Positions 1 to 11,678 of a stretch of 64,000 bases of DNA are shown one piece after another. The notes beneath the pieces are model-generated. The model was not told where the DNA came from. It did no database searches and was given only the letters and a program-made list of their open reading frames with translations. Origin of the DNA: Mytilisepta virgata (lineage: Eukaryota; Mollusca; Bivalvia; Mytilida; Mytilidae); assembly GCA_028015205.1 (NCBI GenBank), contig CM051518.1:59351978-59415977 (forward strand), given 5' to 3'. Position numbers and translations under genes: made by a program. The stretch's first letter is position 1. Every line of letters begins with the position of its first letter.

Positions 1-269
1 TGGTAAAAAAAAATCCCCTGTTTTTGAACATGTCTTAATGATAATAAATTTATTATTACCAGAATTTTTTTACTCTTAATATATGTATAGGTGTGTGCTT
101 TTATTCTCATTTACTTTGTCTAAAAATTCGGGTGAAATATATTTAATAAATACTGTCATTATCATCTTTTTTTCAAAAACCTTTTAGCTAGTTGGAAAAA
201 TTTTTCGTGGCTATGGTCAATACTGTTGTACTTCCTCAAACAAAGAAAAGGACACATCAGATAAGTTAG

Positions 270-348
270 ATGGAACTTTTTTATTTAAAAACATTGTATT
301 ATTTGTTTTAGCTCTCTTTAACTTTTTTATTATTTTCTCTTTGCAGAG
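270..348 (+). CDS. Gene A provisional signal-peptide exon, frame broken by one base
   Basis: A frame open from 188 to 348 encodes a strongly hydrophobic segment (NIVLFVLALFNFFIIFSL) and ends at an AG|GTAGGT donor. Its phase matches the exon at 481. That frame has no ATG. An ATG at 270 lies one base out of frame, and a single extra T in the six-T run at 277-282 would join it to the hydrophobic segment and give an ordinary signal peptide. Alternatively the true exon begins at 188, after the TTTTAG acceptor at 187, and the start codon is off the window. A third option is that the gene is damaged. Confidence 0.45.
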
Positions 349-1791
349 GTAGGTTATTTTCTCGATTAATCACCCTTTCTACCTTGGCCTTGGGGTTAGT
401 ATTTTGGTACGACCTAATCTGAACACTCTATAAAATTATAAGAATTTTTATAAAACTCCGTTCTTAAGTACAAATATTAGTTGGAATAGTAAATCAATGA
501 ATATGATTCCAGAAAGAGAAATATGTAAAGAAACTCGTTATCTTGAAGAATATTGTGATGAAGGTAAATGCTGTTTGATGTCAAAAACATGGTATTGTAA
601 TACTGGACAAATCGATCAATCCAAATGTGAAACACCTAAAGATACGTAGGTATATTTCTATTTACACGATGAGTAATAGTTCAGTTTTGAGAGAAATAAA
701 AATATCGACTACCTATTTACAGAAACATTCAACTATTCCACCACTGCTAAAAAAAATCACAGCAGCTTTAAAAATAAAAAGAAACACTATAGATTGCCAT
801 GTTAGCTTTTATTTGGAAAATAGTGTACATGAAATGTGTTTTACCTTTTAATTTTTCGTATTCAGATGGATGGTTGAATAATTAGATAAATAAATAAATA
901 AAAAAGCATTTGTCAAAACTTCATGATTTTGAGCAATGAAATGACTTGTGAGAACTAAAATATATAGACAAAATGGTGACAAGATTTTGTCTTGACATAG
1001 CAAAGAACTTGAAGAGCTTCATACCCGAAAAATGTTTCTTACGTATGCTATTGAACGCATTCTTTGCGGTATAATATATAGAATATGGTTCATCCACTTT
1101 TTTGTTTTGATATAATATTTTTTTTTAATCCGCCTTATCTCTTTTCTGTGGAGAACCTAATACTGAACTGAATGTCGGTTGATTCATATAAAAACAAAAT
1201 GACACGGGAAATGCGTCAGTCAACCCCCCCCCCCCCCCCAAACTTCAGACAAACATTGTATTGTGAGTTCATAAATACTAGATCCTTGCTCAATTTTTAG
1301 TAATAACTGGCAGTTTAGAATAATATTTCATTATCTTATCAAGATCTTGTTAAGAGCTTGCTATGCAGTGTTGGAGACTCTAACACGGCCTTTTTGTACT
1401 TTTTGGATTCTGTATTAGGATTGTTATCTCATTGAGGTCTACCCCATATCACGTTTTGTTTGTCATGTATACATGTAGCAAAAAGGAAGACAATCCTTTA
1501 GCATCAATACCCTCAAAAGAAATATCCCCATCTTTTCCATATAATAATGTAATTCTAGAAATATTTCTGATTATATCTCCTGTGATTTTTGTCCTTATGA
1601 ATATGTAAAATTTTCATTTACATTTTAGACCGGCGTGGCACATAGGAGTCATTGTTGGTAGCGTTGTTCTGGCTGTTATTGTGGTGATCGTTTGTTTGTA
1701 TTGCATAAGATGGCGACTGAGAAAAAGGCTAGAAAAACAATTGGCCAATGCGGCGCACCAACGTATGGTTGATGCGTTACAGCGTTTCTAG
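270..1791 (+). CDS. Shisa/CYYR/VOPP1-like single-pass membrane protein (gene A), 5' end uncertain
   Basis: Spliced gene model from exons 270-348 (signal peptide, provisional), 481-645 (cysteine domain) and 1629-1791 (membrane helix, tail, stop). The cysteine domain reads C-x9-C-x2-G-x-CC-x5-WYC followed by a sixth cysteine. A hydrophobic run of about 20 residues (HIGVIVGSVVLAVIVVIVCL) and a basic tail (RWRLRKRLEK) come next, so the likely topology is extracellular N-terminus and cytosolic C-terminus. The six-cysteine plus helix layout is known from the Shisa, CYYR and WBP1/VOPP1 families, which act as trafficking or signalling adaptors; assignment to one family is inference. Intron 646-1628 has GT-AG borders and phase 2. 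An AATAAA at 1963-1968 is a plausible polyadenylation signal. The start is unresolved (see exon entry). The gene lies in the same orientation as its paralogue at 16.3-24.4 kb. Confidence 0.68.
481..645 (+). CDS. Gene A exon: six-cysteine ectodomain
   Basis: This exon is open throughout and runs from an AG acceptor at 479-480 to a GTAGGT donor at 646. It encodes the domain from EICKETRYLEEYC to SKCETPKD. Cysteine spacing equals that of the exon at 21513-21618. An internal ATG at 497 could serve as a start, but the product would then lack a signal peptide, so I do not prefer it. Other AGs at 467-468 and 488-489 give the same phase, so the exact acceptor is not certain. Confidence 0.72.
646..1628 (+). 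other. Gene A intron 2
   Basis: 983-bp phase-2 intron, GT...AG. It holds a 13-C run near 1226-1239 and otherwise unremarkable AT-rich sequence. An ORF at 627-851 reads through the donor and is not a gene. Confidence 0.65.
1629..1791 (+). CDS. Gene A last coding exon: membrane helix and basic tail
   Basis: The acceptor is TTTTAG at 1627-1628. The first base completes the threonine codon split by the intron. The exon encodes PAWHIGV, a valine-rich transmembrane helix, then an arginine/lysine-rich and glutamine-rich tail ending ALQRF and TAG at 1789-1791. No further coding exon is needed. Confidence 0.75.
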
Positions 1792-1962
1792 AACATTTTT
1801 GTACCTGCTTTTGTTGTTCGAAGTATTGTTTATCAATGTGTTCAACTGTACACCAGTTCGAAATATACAAGCGATTGAGAAAAAAAACTGTCTTCATTCA
1901 TAAGCTTTTCTTACTGTGTTGAAACTTATTAACTGTGTTTGTACGTTGATTAAAGTGCAATT

Positions 1963-1968
1963 AATAAA
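1963..1968 (+). terminator. Candidate poly(A) signal of gene A
   Basis: AATAAA 172 bp after the stop codon, in an A/T-rich setting. It is the only canonical hexamer close to the stop. The real cleavage site cannot be seen from sequence. Confidence 0.4.
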
Positions 1969-1979
1969 TTTATATTAAA

Positions 1980-3430
1980 ATTTAAAATTAAACTAAGGCG
2001 TTCCTTGATTACGGGATAAACTGTTCCGATCACCAACTCGGACACAACCTTTTCCTAGACAGGAGACCGAATGGACCTGATTTGTTCAATCGGCTGGTCA
2101 CGCCACTCTCCATTTAATAACTTAAGTATATATTTTTCTCTACAAAATCTATGACTGAAAATTACAAATTTCTGATTTCTGAGTTTGGTCAGAGAACTCA
2201 ACAGGTTCAAAGTTTTTGCGGTTGAATTTGGTGGAATTTGGCATGACTCGTATCTTATTTTTTATGAATATTAAATCCTCAAATATATTATTTAATCTCT
2301 CTGTTATCACAAGCTTGTTGGTGCTTTTTCCTTACAACTGTTTTTTATATATTTATTTATTTTGTCTGCTTAATCTACACACCATGTTCCAAGAATGGCT
2401 GGATGGTACCGGTCAGCCAAGAACTGGTCATGTCCTGACCTATTGTTTGAAAAGGTTTAATGAGGCCATATGTTTGACCTATCACAAAGCCGCACAAAAA
2501 TACTACCATAAAAAGGGACGAATTCAAGAAGGCGGTGGCTCATAGGTCAATCATGTAGATGTTACTTTAGGCAGTTGAATCGCCAGGTAAGCCCTGGCAC
2601 GAAACATACGCCTGTTAAAAAGAATCCTATGAGAATATATTGTCCATGCAGCACTAGTGTCTGTCGGAAATGTGACAGGCATACGTCCTTTTGATGCTGC
2701 TCCGACGTTGGCGGGGAGCAAGGGCGGTGAATCAAATAACAAATAACCCCCTTACTACTTCCCTGGATTTATTGTGTTGAAAATTTAAGATCCCGAAAGA
2801 CAGCTGACTTTCATTTAAAAAAGTTACAAAAATTATATCTGGAAACATACTTTATATAGAATATTCAACACAACAGCAGTCCGGGAATCCGTAGTCCATA
2901 ACGTCAGTTGCAGACATTGAGAACTCTGCTTCTCCATATACATATAGAACCTTAAATTATGGTGAAGGCATTATCCGAAATCATGATCTTGCTGACATGT
3001 AAGGAGGTGATATCTGCACTGAATTAAACTCCAAACATATTTCTAAAGTTAAGTGTTTTACAAAGAAAACTGGACAAAACATATTCGAACGTAATACCTA
3101 ACGCCTGACCTTAAAAATGGTAAATGTTCTTGATTATATTTATATTGGCCATAACAGCATAAATGTTTATACCATCACCTCCCGAATCCAATGCTTCTAA
3201 TGTCAGACGTTTAACACGAGAAGAGCTCCTGTGGGGTGACCGATTGGTGCGTCAAATTTTCTGCTGAATGCCATTCCGATTTAAAATGTCCATAAGACGC
3301 AAAATGTTAAAATTGTGAGAAAGAACATACATGTATGTGTTCTTCCCTGACCTGTGAAATCTAAGAAACATAAACGAAAATTCAAGACCTTATAGTCGAA
3401 AACAATATTAGCTATCAGGGGGCACGCAAG
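1980..3430. other. Intergenic, nothing recognised
   Basis: No supported gene. The 109-codon opening at 2216-2545 starts at TTG, has no recognisable domain and no splice context. The more GC-rich block at 2480-2750 may be an old repeat, but I cannot name it. Confidence 0.4.
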
Positions 3431-3436
3431 ATCATC

Positions 3437-4960
3437 TTGGCCTCGGATAAAACAACTCCAACATCAACATACGCCACTGTTGCTAAAGACATTTCTTCGT
3501 CTTCATCTCAAACAAAAGAAGAAAATCTCGTTTCTCCTGGCCAGATCGCACAAAAACTATTGTTTGATAAGGATTGTAAGGAAGATAAGAAAAACGGAAA
3601 ACAATGCCGGACAACCTTTGCATTCAACCCACGATAATATAAATAATTTCCGTAAATTTCATGCAAAAAAGACGAATGTCTTGCCAAAACTTCGTCTGGA
3701 AATAAAATTCTCATACACCTATGAATCAATGAAAAACCATCACCATTTATTTTGACACCAGAAAAGGGTATGAAAAATTTTGTGAAATTTTTTCAAACAT
3801 TCTTCTCAAAATTGCTCTCATGAATTTCAAAGTATTAAAACACCCAACATAAGAAACTGACCTCAACTTCCAATCAATCAATTTAAGCCGACCTTTCTCT
3901 TTGGATGAAGTCAAAATCTCTTTGGCAAAGGCTATACAGTATGTTGCCCTGATGATATTCACTATAAACTTCTCTCACATCTTCCAGATACAATGTATAT
4001 CTTTACAAACACCTTTGGACATCCTCAAAAATATAAGGAAACTGGTGACTTACTTTCCATTTGGAAGAAAACCACAATTATCTCTGTAAGTAAACCGTCG
4101 AACTCTCGGCTGATTTCCCTTACAAGTTGAGTTTGCAAGACAACGGAACAATTGATAGACGATCACCTTGTGTGTTTCTTAGAGACAAAGGTCTTCTGTC
4201 TAATACGCAGTATGGATATCGACAAGACATAAGCAAGTTATATCATCTTGTTCACTCAGATTTTTTTATACGCAACGGATTTGCTAAGGGTTGTACCATA
4301 AGCTTTCTGTTACATTATTTAACATTAAAATAAATAGTTTGGCTAAACCTTTACAGAATAATGTTTGTGAATGATTTTTTAAAATATTTTATAGAGCTAA
4401 AAATGAATAATACAGAACAAAACTACAGTTATCTCTAAATAATATTGAAAAATGGGTTACGGAAAATGGTTTTAAATTTTCCACCTGCAAAACAGTCTGT
4501 ATGCATGTTTTGTAATAAACGAAAACTGCATTTGGATCTCGACATCTAACTTTATACATGTAATTCTCCCGTAAAAATTGTCAAAGAAACCAAATTTCTT
4601 GGGCTTGTTTGACAATAAACTCAAAATTTCTACCTCATATCAAAGTAAATTCTTGAAAGTATTGGATATTCTAAAAGTTATTTCAAGCACTGACTGGAGT
4701 GCTGATAAAAGTATTTGAATAAATTTATATCGATATCTTGTTTAATAGATAGAAACTTGATTATGTTTCCATTTTATATGGGTCTGCTAAAAAATCCTAT
4801 GTAAAAGTTTTAGACACTGTTCACCACCAAGACCTAGGTTTGGGTTTGCGGGCGTTCAGAAAATCTCACGTAAAAAGTTTAAATTTCTCTTTATAACCGT
4901 AGAATTAAATTTGGATTACAATATGTAACCAATATTGATATTAACATGAATACATAGGAA
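3437..4960 (+). pseudogene. Decayed non-LTR retrotransposon (jockey/RTE-like reverse transcriptase)
   Basis: Several frames, broken by stops and frameshifts, together follow a LINE reverse transcriptase. In order: PDDIHYKLLSHLPDTMY (about 3948), a W-K-K-T-T-I-I-S-V-x-K-P stretch (about 4062), SRLISLTS, TEQLIDDHLVCFLE (about 4144), ENGFKFSTCKTVCMH (about 4461), KFLGL (about 4587) and SILYGSAKKSYVKVLDTVHH (about 4766). A FVND tract near 4365 sits where the catalytic F/Y-x-D-D box is expected, so the enzyme is dead. The opening at 3437-3637 may be the end of its ORF1. The two stretches lie close together, implying a large deletion of the endonuclease region. No long ORF survives. Confidence 0.72.
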
Positions 4961-5135
4961 AGCAGGAAAAACAAAACGAATCCAGACATGTTATGAAGAA
5001 TGGAAATAAAATGTTAAAAATAACAAAAACCAATCCCAACTCTAAGTGAAGGCATATGTATTTTCCCAGGAAGTTAATTTTGAAGTATTCTGGATATTTA
5101 ATTGATAGTAAATAAATTCATTTATAATGAATTTT

Positions 5136-6020
5136 AGCTCTTTATCTTTATTGACCCAAAGGGTGAGTTGAGCTATTGTCACCACTTGGCGTCCGTCGTC
5201 GTTGTCGGTGTCGTCGGTAAATTTCTTATATTCAATCTTATTTTCTAAAACCACTGGGCAGATTGGAACCAAACTTTGCATTAAAGGTCCTGTACAAACT
5301 TTATGTTTTTGGTTCTGATTCAAAATTCAACATGGCTACCAGGGCCATTTGTGCACTCTAATTGGCTGAAATTTAAAACATCTTCTTCTCTGAAACTACA
5401 AAAGCTATTGAATTGTTATATTTCAGGAATGATCCTTAAAAGGTAATCTACAAACTTCATGTTTTTTGTGCTGATCTGAAATCAAAGTTGGCCGCCACAC
5501 ATGGCGGGACACATTTAACATAGGGTTCTATGGGAAATACATACAAACATCTTCTTGTTGACCAGGACAGTCAACTTGTTCAAAACTTAGTTCAAGTTCA
5601 ACATAGGACCCTATGGGAAAATTCATTTAAAATTCTTATCTGAGACCACTTGGCCAATTGGAACCAGGCTTGGCAGCAATGGCCATTAGTTGGTCCCGTT
5701 TCACAATTGACATGGGCTGTCAATCAAGATGGTTACTAAGCTGGACTTAGTTTAACACAGAACCCTATGGGAAAATTTAATTTGCAGATCATCATACCTT
5801 AAACTTAGCCATTTGGAACCAAACTAATGTCAGCAATGGTCCTCTTTCAGAATTGTGTTTGATAACATTGAATGACAACTAAGATGGCCACCACAACCTA
5901 ACTTTGTTTAACATTGTACATATGGGAAAACCAGCCAAGTAAATTTTCAGTCCTGCTGAAGGTAGACAAGTTAAATCCAGGTGAGCGATACAGGCTCTTG
6001 AGAGTCTCTTGTTTCTTTTT
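5136..6020 (+). repeat. Dispersed 'gacccaaagggt' repeat, copy 1
   Basis: Begins with tagctctttatctttattga, then the gacccaaagggt tract and a gtccgtcgtcgttg block. It then runs through several loosely repeated units containing 'ggaaccaaact' and 'ccctatgggaaaat'. The end carries gagcgatacaggctcttgag. The same sequence occurs inverted at 12940-13619. I recall this as a very common mussel repeat. ORFs in it are chance openings. Confidence 0.65.
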
Positions 6021-6429
6021 TTCCGTCAAAATGATGCAAAAGCACATGCTTCCGTGCCAATGCGTTTCTATACCACTGTTTATTTTAATCTTTAGTAGTT
6101 AATAGGTTTATCTGTGATAGTTTTCGCTTTTTGCAAGTGTTTTTTTTTCTGTGTATTCTTTGATGTAAGGTTTTTTTCAAATGTTTCTTTACTGTTTATT
6201 CTTTGATGTTATGACCTAATATAATTTTACCATTTAGCTCCTCTTTTATATCTTTAATTTATTTGCAAATATATAATGATTTTTTGTTTTATTAACTGTT
6301 GTTTTATTTGATGTGTTTTAATGGTTATTAGGTAGCTTCCGCCACCATATGTCTAATATTGTCTATTATTAATTAACTACTGTGTTATTTGCTTAAATAA
6401 CAGTTAATCTGTCTATACAATACAGATAA

Positions 6430-6850
6430 CTGAACAAGGCCAATACAGAAAAACTCGGCCAATACGAACTTCCGGTCTGTATTGGCCGACATCCGGGGAT
6501 TTTCACACATGCAAATCCATAGGGACGTCGCACTATTGGATGATTGTGCAAAAAGCTACTTAAATTTTTTTTAACTATTCATTTTTTACCCCACTTGTGA
6601 CCATTCATTGTACTTGTCTCAAAAAGTTTAACTAGAAAATAGATGATTCTTTTCATTCTTTACGAAAAAGTATACTTTCGTAACTTCACGTTCGTGCATA
6701 AGATTCCCTTGAGCTCTTAGAGAATTGTGGTTCACTTTCACAGACTATATTTAAAAGATAATTCTATGTAATGTTTTTGAAAAGTTAATTAATAAGGCCA
6801 ATACAGTAAGCCTCGAACCAATAACTAAGCCAATACGGAAATGTTAATTA
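6430..6850. repeat. Short element with repeated 'ggccaatac' motif
   Basis: The motif ggccaatac or its close variants occurs near 6438, 6457, 6797 and 6831, with one inverted copy (gtattggcc) near 6480. The copies sit at both ends of a ~400-bp block, as expected of a small non-autonomous transposon, but boundaries and target duplication are not clear. Confidence 0.4.
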
Positions 6851-6859
6851 ATAATATCA

Positions 6860-8205
6860 TAATATTAAAAATCAATCAATGTAAAAAGTCACCCAATTAA
6901 GGGACCAGAAAAGGTTTCATTTATGAACATGTGCTCTTTATATAGAGGTTAAGTTTACAGGCTTTCGGTCATCTACTATATAGAGGTGCCCTATAAAGCA
7001 GGTCTGTATATATTTCGAGTAGGGAAGGACTAAATTTCGAAAGATCTGTCTAGAAATTGTGCCTGTCGATACTTCGACAGAGTGAGTGAAAATAAACTTT
7101 TATTATATTGTCCTTAATCCATACTGTGCGATAACATTAGTAGAAGGGTGTATTTTTTCATAAAGATAGCGAAATATTTGAAGGAAGGTTGAATTTAAGC
7201 CCACAAGATAACATAATTCAAATATTAAAGGATTTAAACAGATAAAATATTTAAATACAATTTTAGGTGCAGTCACATAGATTTTAAACAATAGTACAAT
7301 TTTTTGTTTTCTTTTCTCTTTTTTTTTTTTTTGTAAATTAGTTTTTTAAATCATTCTGTTACCAAATTTGATTAATTACTGTTTACTTAAATCTCAATTT
7401 GGAACGAAAACTCCGTTCTACTTGAAAAAATTTATTATCCCATATTTTTGCTTGACCTTTCTTGCGTATTGACTGATTTGTAAATAGTTTACTTGACCCA
7501 GAAAATATTTCTCCGGAAAAAGGTTATTTTCATACATTAGGGATTTCCAACATGGGGTATCTGTTAAAAATAAGGGTAACATTCAATCCAGCAAAGACAA
7601 TATGTTTATTTCTATCGCGAAATTTAAAAAAAAAAATCATTACATGTACCACGCTGAATGAAAAAAAAAAAAGAAAATCAAACGAAACAATTAAAAATAA
7701 TAATTATAATACTTTTTTTTATTTGTGCAGTGAAGTGTATCTGGAAAATCTTACGATTACACAGGACCCGTATCAAGGTGGCGGGTGTTTGATTCAAAAT
7801 GTTATCATAAACCTGCAAAATAAAAGGCTATAATAAAGTATCCGATCGATTTTGTTCTAACCATAGCCCTATTTTCTTCAAATCTATCGAATCTTGGATT
7901 TTTTATTTGTTACTTTTTTTATTTAACTTACAAAATCTATCTGTACTACCATAAAAAAAAACATAATACCAATAGTTTAGTCGAAATTATTTCATTGCCA
8001 TTACTTTGTATAAAAATAGTAAAAAGATCAAAAGCTTCGAAGGAAATTCCGTACAAAGTTTATTTTTCAACATATCCTACAAAAAATAAATTAAAAGGAA
8101 TGCTAACTTTGTGCAACAAAACCGTTTTAAATAATTTGGCAATTTTCATTAAAAAGGTTAGTAGGTTATTATAAATGTCTGTAATAATTGTATTAACTTG
8201 TTATT
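6860..8205. other. Intergenic, one weak exon-like segment
   Basis: Mostly A/T-rich and featureless. At 7731 a TTTGTGCAG acceptor precedes about 100 bases open to a stop near 7830 and an AATAAA near 7818. It could be an old terminal exon, but no upstream partner exon was found, so no gene is called. Confidence 0.3.
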
Positions 8206-8337
8206 TGATGTATTTATGTTTTTTATTTATCCGCCTTGTTCACCATGTTCATACTTATTTTGTGTAAATATGTTGCCTCTTGTTACAGTGTAATACTGTC
8301 TGAGTGCAAAATAAAATCTTGAATCTTGAATCTTGAA
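8206..8337 (+). mobile_element. 3' end of a LINE-like element with (cttgaat)n tail
   Basis: A segment ending in an AATAAA followed by three near-perfect copies of tcttgaa (8310-8337). Short tandem tails of this kind are typical of 3' ends of CR1/L2-type non-LTR elements. No coding portion remains. Confidence 0.45.
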
Positions 8338-8715
8338 ACTTTAAAACTTAAAATAAGTTGGAACTTTCATAATTGCTCTTTCAGGGACAACAATGAATCA
8401 TTTCAGGTGAATTTTGCTACCGAACGGAAAATATTTTAAAAATTTTTTACTGATGGTACCTGTTGCTTAATTTCGACGTAATGGTACTGCATCTGTATAA
8501 GTGTTATACTGTTTTTAGATTGCATAAATTAAATGGTAAGAACGCTGTCTAGTAGGGTGATAGAACAGACACTTTTTTCGATAGAATAATCTTGTGCTTA
8601 GAAAAACAAAGACTGCATAAATATGATTTTCGTCAGTACTGTTCTTTTATTCAATGAATAGCATAAAAACAGGAAAGTTCAACAATGACAAACCAATCAA
8701 CCAAAAAAAAACAAC

Positions 8716-9242
8716 ATAAAACGTATCACAAAATACCGAATAAATTTGATGCACTGTATAGCCATTTCGTTGACTGACAACTCATCAACAGTGCTCTAGA
8801 TCAAAGTGTTGGAAAACCAGTTAAAGATCTAATGATGAATTAATAAGCACAACCATTAAATTCCAAAACAATTAAAACAAACAAGTATCCAAACTCAGCT
8901 AAGGGTTACCTCTGCATCAAACGGAAAAGCCTTAGAAATTTCTGCTAATTTTGTAAAATTTTGAATGGAAAATTTAGAGGCATTTGAGTAATGAATCATG
9001 CCAGAACAAAAATTCTGGCTACTGGGCTGATAATGCCCTCGGGGACTTACAGTCCACCAGCAGTGACATAGACCCACTGGTAGTAATAAAACGTATCACA
9101 AAATACCGAATAAATTTGATGCACTGTATGGCTATTTCGTTGACTGACAACTCATCAATAATGTTCTAGATCAAACCAGTTAAAGATATAATGATGAATT
9201 AATAAGCACAACCATTAAATTCCAAAACAATTAAAACAAACA
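8716..9242. repeat. Direct-repeat pair flanking a dispersed-repeat fragment
   Basis: 8716-8883 and 9086-9242 are near-identical (acgtatcacaaaataccgaa through attccaaaacaattaaaaca), the second lacking about 10 bases. The 202-bp spacer carries a 'ccctcggggactta' motif that reappears inverted at about 50880-50925. Arrangement: repeat, unrelated core, repeat. Confidence 0.7.
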
Positions 9243-9637
9243 GAAAGAGAGTACAAAACACAAACATGACCACAACAGATAGTTAGGGTAATGTTTACTA
9301 TTAAACCAAATTACTATTTCTAAACAAATTAAATTTAATTTGAAAAAATTCAATTTTAATACCCTGTATTAAGTGTAATAATTTGAATTAGTTTTGATTT
9401 ATTCTTTTCAGGAACGAAAGACAAGTGAAACTTCCGACGTCTGTTTTTTTTTATCGTTTGTACATTGATTATTCTGGAACTTACATGTAAACGGGTATTG
9501 TCCAATCAGACTGGAGACATTGTCAGGCTGGAACTTAACATGAAATAATTTGCTGACGAACAAATATGATTGCTATAGATTGCCGACATAAATTGTTGTA
9601 CGGTTTTATAAATTATAACAAACACCAAAATATTGAA

Positions 9638-9968
9638 CCGCCTAGGTCTTCTAGTGGCCGACTCGTGTGTTCGGGAGTTCGATCCCTGGCCAGGTCAAGC
9701 CAATTACATTAAAATTGTACTTGTTGTTTCTCCGTAATGCACGTGACAGCTATGAGTAAGAGGAAAGGACTGGCCGGCTCGGAGTCGGATATAATGTGTT
9801 CGAGTGTGGTGATATGTCTTCCTGCGGACTGTTACATCGTGAGATAGCATTTTAAAAAATCGACTCAGCGTGTCGGTCTGGGTTCATATTCATTTATCAA
9901 CATGTTCTCGCCCTGATATGTATTAAATGATTGCCATCGGGCGTTAAAAAATTATTCATCCATCCATC
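9638..9968 (+). mobile_element. tRNA-derived SINE
   Basis: The head resembles a tRNA promoter: an A-box-like 'tctagtggccgactcg' and, 30 bases on, a B-box-like 'gttcgatccctgg'. It is followed by a tRNA-unrelated body of about 240 bp with 'gccatcgggcgttaaaaaat', ending in (catc)n at 9957-9968. The layout fits an RNA polymerase III SINE. It could be mobilised only by a partner LINE. Confidence 0.7.
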
Positions 9969-10735
9969 CTAAAATACTGTATCTTATTAATTGAGAGTTG
10001 AACAATTTCTTCAATAATTTCATTAAGGCCATAGTTGTTTTTTTTTCTTCGTTTTGCGTCCGCGTGCGAGTAGTTTTTTGCCTCATATGGTCAAAAACAA
10101 ACACAGACGTATTTTTCAATCGGTAAATAAAAAAATCAGAAAGTTGTCTCTTCTTAACCGTGTTTTGGTGTTTTAGTTTTTTAATGGCCCAGATCAGACA
10201 AGAACTATCACAAATTACTTTCCATTTGAATTTCTTGGTCTTTCTGGTGTCACAGATAAACTGTTCAATTACAGTTTTATTCTTATGAAATTTCTATGAG
10301 GAGTAAATGCCTTATGTTTTTTTTTGTTTTTTTTTTTTTTTTGTTTTTTTTTTGCTGTGTTTTTTTTCCGGCTTGCTGGTAGGTTTTTACAGACTCAGTT
10401 GACGCAAAACAAAGAAACAGACACAGACTAACATGGTCTAACATGCTATCAGACTTCTGTATGAATATCACTATACATGTATTTATAGATTGAAGCCTAA
10501 AGTTATTCGGTTCGAGTAAATTATTGTTTTGTAATGCTCTACACATTTAATAAAATAAATTAATCAATCATAATGTTTAACATGTCTACAATCTACGATT
10601 TTTTTGTAGTATACCCTTTACTTTTCTTTATATTTATTTATTCTTTACATTAGGAAATTAAAGTAAATTGATAGATTATCAATAACAAAAGATTCTAGGT
10701 AAAAACTAACATGCAAAATAGCTAGAAATAATGGA

Positions 10736-10850
10736 TGGGATGGGATGTTACCAACTGGATTCAAACCAGGAACCTGGAAATCAGGATGGCAGTATTATGA
10801 TCGACTGAACTAACCAGCATCTCCCCGATAACTTATCTGAGGTTACGTTA
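10736..10850 (-). repeat. tRNA-like/SINE head fragment
   Basis: On the minus strand, 'ggttagttcagtcgatcata' resembles an A box and 'tcctggtttgaatccag' a B box, about 30 bp apart. The acceptor stem does not pair convincingly, so this looks like a SINE head or tRNA pseudogene rather than a functional tRNA. Confidence 0.45.
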
Positions 10851-11678
10851 ATACCTCTCAGCAAACATATATAACATATACGCTATAAAATTTTATATCA
10901 GTTATATCGTGTACAATTTTAATGCAAAATGCAATATACCACTGATATAGCTTGTAAAACAAAACCTCCGGGCACGCTCACACCAAAAAGGAATGTTGTT
11001 TTTATTTTTGTTTTTTGTTTGTTTTTTTGGCGCACATTGTATAAAGTAGCTGAGGTATTGACTCATTTAAACCAACATATAAATAAAAAATAAAAACGGA
11101 TAAGATCCAAGAGTTACAGCAGTTGTGGGTTTAAACCGGTTCTATAGGTACCCCTTGTCTATCCTGACCCTTTGTGTATAAAACAAATTTTAAATGCCAT
11201 TACAGATAGAAATTATATACATTGTAATTGCCTTGACAGTACATCCTTTAGATAGCATGATCAAAATGAGCTCGTTTCAACTGTAAAACTGTAAAAGCCA
11301 ATACAGATAGAAATGATACAATGTGTTGGACAATACATCCTTAAGTTAGCATGGTCAAAATGAGCTCGTTTCAATTGTAAAACTAAAGGTCCTCCTTCTT
11401 TTTTGTAGCTGCACTGTTATTCGTAATAGTCAGAGTCAGAACTAGCACTACTATAAAGCGCTTAATTGTATCTCGTTTTGAAATTGTAATCGATTTTATT
11501 CACTCATATTAAAAATAACAAAATGCAAATGAACCCGAAGAAAATAGCTCCCATGTGCCTTGAAGCATGTCATGAATTTTTATAAACACTATGAATGAAC
11601 ACAGTTGCTCAGGATGGTGAGAAGAACTGAAAAAATGCTCGCTTCTCAAGTTCCAAAAATGTAAATATCGAAACAATT

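Noticed and set aside
497..499. ATG in gene A exon as the start codon
   Set aside because: Would place the cysteine domain without a signal peptide; the upstream hydrophobic segment in matching phase is preferred.
2216..2545. 109-codon plus-strand ORF
   Set aside because: Begins at TTG, no domain, no splice or UTR context; chance opening in A/T-rich DNA.
7731..7833. Possible terminal exon of a third paralogue
   Set aside because: Good acceptor and AATAAA but no cysteine motif, no helix and no partner exon.
10736..10850. Functional tRNA gene
   Set aside because: A- and B-box-like motifs only; acceptor and anticodon stems do not pair convincingly.
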